Below are positions 7,801 to 9,357 of a stretch of DNA of 9,357 bases, piece after piece (the stretch's first letter is position 1; every line of letters begins with the position of its first letter). The stretch is from Bacteroidaceae bacterium (GTDB lineage Bacteria; Bacteroidota; Bacteroidia; Bacteroidales; Bacteroidaceae). The DNA lies in the NCBI GenBank assembly GCA_016302435.1, contig JAEDNQ010000089.1, forward strand, positions 1 to 9,357. The letters are read 5' to 3'. The notes beneath the pieces are model-generated. The model was given only the letters and a program-made list of their open reading frames with translations, made no database searches and was not told the DNA's origin. A program made the position numbers and the translations under genes.

Positions 7801-8250
7801 AAGGATGGTAGCATTGCCTTCTCAGCTGATGAGCAGAGAGAGGCTTTCTGGAAGTATGTAAATGATGACCACTACCTTAAGACTCGCAAGGGTAAGTACT
7901 CAGAGGCTTTTGGCGGTCACAGCCAGTGGGGTAACCACTTCAACCTCCGCATAGCTCAGGAGTTTAAGGTAAAGGCTGGCAAGAACACCAACCGCCTGCA
8001 GATTAACTGCGACATCTTCAATGTGGCTAACCTGCTCAACAATAAGTGGGGTGTGCTGAAGTATCAGCAGAATGTCACTCCTCTCAAGCGTGTGGGCGTA
8101 GACGCTAATAACGTGCCTATCTACCAGATGTCTACATTCACTGACCCTGACGACAAGCAGGTTAAGCTCGTGGACTCAAAGTTCCGTCCTTGGATAAACC
8201 AAAACCAGTGCTGGCAGTTGCAGCTCGGCATCAAGTACCTCTTCAACTAA
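4870..8250 (+). CDS. Oar-like TonB-dependent outer-membrane receptor
   Basis: The product belongs to the TonB-dependent transporters that pull ligands across the outer membrane using TonB/ExbBD energy. Residues 28-48 (MKRVGTTACMLAASLFSANAQ) form a signal peptide with cleavage near ANA|Q, so the true start is probably the ATG at 4936 or 4951 rather than 4870; the first 22 residues lack signal-peptide character. A carboxypeptidase-regulatory-like beta-sandwich follows (about 53-136, with SNSKGIYRIDGILPGGPYTV), then a TonB-box-like EVVIVG (140-145). The plug (about 150-265) carries the Oar-type signature GGRDNGTINYSIDGSNFNNN and ISIDAIEEMQIVTSSFDVKN. The remainder is the beta-barrel, ending in LQLGIKYLFN with an aromatic residue near the end, as expected for BAM-dependent folding. 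At about 1,100 mature residues the length is normal for the group. No SusD-like lipoprotein gene follows, which is typical of Oar-like rather than glycan-uptake SusC proteins. The ligand is unknown. Confidence 0.93.
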   Translation: MNYLGINQFMPYIPIINKHPSFMTRKLMKRVGTTACMLAASLFSANAQNTTSSITGVSSDSEGVLPGTIVRVTHVESGTTYSTVSNSKGIYRIDGILPGGPYTVEFSFVGYQKSQTQVERISLGEVYSCNATLKAGAIKEVVIVGDGASIRKTGASESITAQDIEKTPSIERWMDDLTNLSPYFQGNGFGGRDNGTINYSIDGSNFNNNMGFERVRMPAQNRPISIDAIEEMQIVTSSFDVKNSNFLSASVNAVTKRGSNTFKGSAYTYIKSENFRGNKPYGEDLGDRPRYRRNIYGVTLGGPIIKDKLFFFVNGELEDIPNPIHNWKLSSDGIADPDHSVSRVTAADMAQFANDLKSMYGWNPGSYTDFDGENNYYRLLGRLDWNISDKHHAMVRYNYTGKNLSNNVYAGALGLGHPVSQYSQTFRGSTWTQVDNVHSIAFELNSNFNSLMHNELRGSYTWNSSNNRDCDAKFPTIDIMKEDQDGVLRPFMNAGIDQYAWNNGIKENVWNIVDNFSMSLGQHHLTLGAEFEAIKAYNCFMKFGGGYWRYNSYEDFLNKKAPSAFAMCWSLTGEETAKSDIDMNRLAFYAQDEFDVSKRLRLLYGLRVDMNMYVNDKYANPAMKDVTFNGTNVNWGEWPKTTPLISPRFGFNYDVVEDGSVRLRGGIGLYTGRFPLIFYSKMQENSGMLQTSVQINKADDPLLQYLAGGIRTPQQVLSEIVPNLPEDLQKRFPTQAGATSNVIGIDRDFKTPQTLKTTLAVDWKLPLPFDALFSLEGTYAKDYNAITAYDANIDMENVEAKRFGGNDDRFCYIRNKGESFRIDPSKGFAYVMTNVNKGYSANVVARLTMTPIKNLDIMAAYTFTKSKSINSMVSYQVDASMKSLPTVNGCNYQEVSNPRYFIAPHRIIASASYKFEYLNGHASTMLSLFYEGRAWNPNTYAYYSFTYANDMNGDGFTNDLLYVPATKDELLFADITNKDGSIAFSADEQREAFWKYVNDDHYLKTRKGKYSEAFGGHSQWGNHFNLRIAQEFKVKAGKNTNRLQINCDIFNVANLLNNKWGVLKYQQNVTPLKRVGVDANNVPIYQMSTFTDPDDKQVKLVDSKFRPWINQNQCWQLQLGIKYLFN

Positions 8251-8394
8251 TGGCATGTGGCTACGAAATATGCCATAAGATTGGTTATCGAACTCTTGCT
8301 TAGGTTTTAGCAGAGTATACAGTCTGGCATTAGCCAAATGTACTTGTGAACACCACATGACTCAACAGATTTTGTTGGGACGACATAATACGGC

Positions 8395-8430
8395 AAGCGC
8401 CGATCCGCATCTGCGGAACGGCGCTTTTAT
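8395..8430 (+). terminator. Intrinsic terminator downstream of the receptor gene
   Basis: AAGCGCCG (8395-8402) pairs with CGGCGCTT (8419-8426), and inside it TCCGCA (8404-8409) pairs with TGCGGA (8412-8417), separated only by an A-A mismatch. The GC-rich stem is followed by TTATTG and more Ts. It lies 145 nt after the receptor stop codon. On the minus strand the sequence after the stem is not T-rich, so it should act mainly on plus-strand transcripts. The stretch 8251-8394 otherwise holds only weak short dyads (TGGCAT/ATGCCA near 8251-8275 and TGGC/GCCA at 8325-8336). Confidence 0.85.
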
Positions 8431-8452
8431 TGTTTCTCACTCGTCCTTTGGT

Positions 8453-8575
8453 AATATTCCTGCCCATGTCTTCCACCCGTACTACGTGGTATGAATGCCC
8501 AAATCTTCCATGTATTCCAACCGTACCTTGTGGTATGGAAGCCTATATCTTCCAAGTCTTCCACCACCCATCGGG
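8453..8575. repeat. Three degenerate copies of a ~44-bp REP-like repeat
   Basis: Copies lie at about 8453-8500 (48 bp, with a 4-bp insertion), 8501-8544 (44 bp) and 8545-8575 (partial). Copies 1 and 2 match at 27 of 35 bases over their right part (ATGT-TTCCA-CCGTAC...GTGGTATG...GCC); copies 2 and 3 match at 17 of the first 20 bases. Each of the first two holds a 12-base imperfect dyad, TACTACGTGGTA (8480-8491) and TACCTTGTGGTA (8524-8535). The third copy contains the stop codon and last codons of the minus-strand transposase-like gene. Short dyad-bearing repeats beside a RAYT-like gene are what REP elements look like, but the identification is inferred. Confidence 0.6.
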
Positions 8576-9357
8576 CTGTTTGCAGATGATTCGGGCCAGT
8601 TCATTCATCACAAGGCATCTTTCTCTGCTTATCTTTGACTCGCGTGTGTAAGCGTACTTCCAACACGTGATCTGCACCAGATAGGACTCTGCACAGGCAT
8701 AGAAAGCTTTGCCACTTGGCTTGTATCGCTGTGAGAAGCCATTGTCCTTGATTTCGATAACTGGAAGTTTGGCTTCCAAGAGTGCATCTCTTATCTCCCG
8801 CTCTTGGGGACTGATGAAGGCTGAGACAATAACATATCCGCTGCGTGCTGCGCTCAGCACAGCTTCCTTCTGATTGGCAAAGAATGGGGCATCGGCTCTG
8901 TGGCAGACAAGTGGCAGTTTCTTTTCTGCAGCCATAACATGCTTGTCGCCCACATAGTCGAGTCCGTCATTGAGGTTGTCCTTGACTTTCATCTTGGCTT
9001 CCTCTAAGGCGGTGGGGGTGCGGGCGAAGAAGGGGTCTTTTGATAGGGCTTCGACGGCTATGTCGGTGTTCCAGTTTTTGGAGTGTTGGTTGCGGTTGAC
9101 ATTGAAGGAGTCGGAGGCTGCTTCTTTTATGAGTCGCTTTTCAGCTTGCGCATTAATATAGTCTTTCTTTATCTGTACCTCTGCCTCGGTAATAGGGATG
9201 ATGTCGTTGTAGCCATGAAAAAAAAGAGCCGGACCACGAAACGACTGGGTATGGTTGGGATCGTTGAAACGTGGATCTGAGCGACCATTTCCTAAGGATT
9301 GGGCGGTCTCGCGGACTATGGTTCCTGTAGATGGATTGGAGGTAGAAGCGGCAGAAC
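8543..9357 (-). CDS. REP-associated tyrosine transposase-like protein with C-terminal DprA/SLOG-like domain, 5' end outside window
   Basis: The frame is open from the right edge (first full codon 9355-9353) to the TAG at 8545-8543, giving 270 residues. The ATG at 8992 is internal residue 122 and not the start, since strongly coding sequence continues upstream of it. Residues 41-68 (GPALFFHGYNDIIPI..., then a DYIN segment) resemble the end of the Y1 transposase domain in Bacteroidales RAYT proteins as I recall them, where GYND-type motifs precede a conserved YI..N helix; Y49 (codon 9211-9209) is the candidate catalytic tyrosine. Residues 147-270 form a Rossmann-like DprA/SLOG domain: SGYVIVSAFISPQEREIRDA, then PVIEIKDNGF, a KPSG motif, YACAESYLVQITCW and a terminal MNELARIICK helix. 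The HUH metal-binding motif would lie beyond the edge. The gene is convergent with the receptor gene, and its 3' end overlaps REP-like repeats. Family assignment is from memory of motifs and is moderately sure; the Rossmann-like C-terminal domain is the firmer part. Confidence 0.65.
   Translation of the reverse strand, partial: SAASTSNPSTGTIVRETAQSLGNGRSDPRFNDPNHTQSFRGPALFFHGYNDIIPITEAEVQIKKDYINAQAEKRLIKEAASDSFNVNRNQHSKNWNTDIAVEALSKDPFFARTPTALEEAKMKVKDNLNDGLDYVGDKHVMAAEKKLPLVCHRADAPFFANQKEAVLSAARSGYVIVSAFISPQEREIRDALLEAKLPVIEIKDNGFSQRYKPSGKAFYACAESYLVQITCWKYAYTRESKISRERCLVMNELARIICKQPDGWWKTWKI
9218..9225 (-). other. T8 homopolymer inside the transposase-like gene
   Basis: Eight Ts on the coding strand (eight As on the plus strand) encode part of L44-F45-F46, directly before the HGYND motif with the candidate catalytic tyrosine. 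As written the frame is intact through the run. A one-base slip would abolish the tyrosine and the whole C-terminal domain. Confidence 0.6.

Noticed and set aside
8430..8651. 73-codon plus-strand frame over the 44-bp repeats
   Set aside because: It overlaps repeats and is antisense to the transposase-like gene's 3' end, with no recognisable product.
8543..8992. A complete 149-residue gene starting at the ATG at 8992
   Set aside because: The same frame is open and protein-like for 121 more codons to the window edge, including the HGYND motif, so this ATG is internal.

Overview
The window looks like a piece of a Bacteroidota chromosome, most likely a Prevotella-like member of the Bacteroidales. 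The evidence is a SusC-style TonB-dependent receptor with an N-terminal carboxypeptidase-regulatory domain, promoters fitting the Bacteroidota -33 TTG / -7 TAnnTTTG pattern, no clear Shine-Dalgarno sequences, moderate-GC genes separated by AT-rich gaps, and a right-hand gene resembling Bacteroidales REP-associated tyrosine transposases. The genus is an inference.

Layout from left to right. (1) Positions 17-1333, minus strand: a circularly permuted ATP-grasp protein, shorter than usual at its N terminus, with a candidate promoter near 1491-1522, a leader of about 150 nt and a possible 25-codon leader ORF. (2) Positions 1334-2405: a gene-poor interval of about 1.07 kb between two divergently transcribed genes. 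It holds a 12-bp direct repeat, a tandem array of 22-bp units carrying short dyads (1706-1870), a 166-bp palindromic MITE-like element with 30-bp perfect terminal inverted repeats (1928-2093), a short orphan coding remnant (2137-2244) and a plus-strand promoter (2302-2335). (3) Positions 2406-4751, plus strand: a membrane sensor histidine kinase with a periplasmic ABC-type substrate-binding-like sensor, one PAS-like domain and a HisKA/HATPase_c core but no receiver domain. (4) Positions 4870-8250, plus strand: an Oar-like TonB-dependent outer-membrane receptor without a SusD partner in the window, followed by a strong hairpin terminator at 8395-8430. (5) Positions 8453-8575: degenerate repeats of about 44 bp that run into the 3' end of the last gene. 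(6) Positions 8543-9357, minus strand, running off the right edge: the C-terminal 270 residues of a transposase-like protein that joins the end of a Y1 domain to a DprA/SLOG-like domain. The frame is open to the window edge, so the internal ATG at 8992 is not its start.

The kinase and receptor lie in the same orientation 118 nt apart (184 nt if the receptor starts at its likelier ATG). The kinase may sense a periplasmic ligand related to what the receptor imports, but this is inferred from position only. The ATP-grasp gene probably continues into an operon to the left, because such genes usually sit beside an alpha-E protein gene. The least explained parts are the repeat-rich intergenic region and the transposase-repeat pair at the right edge.
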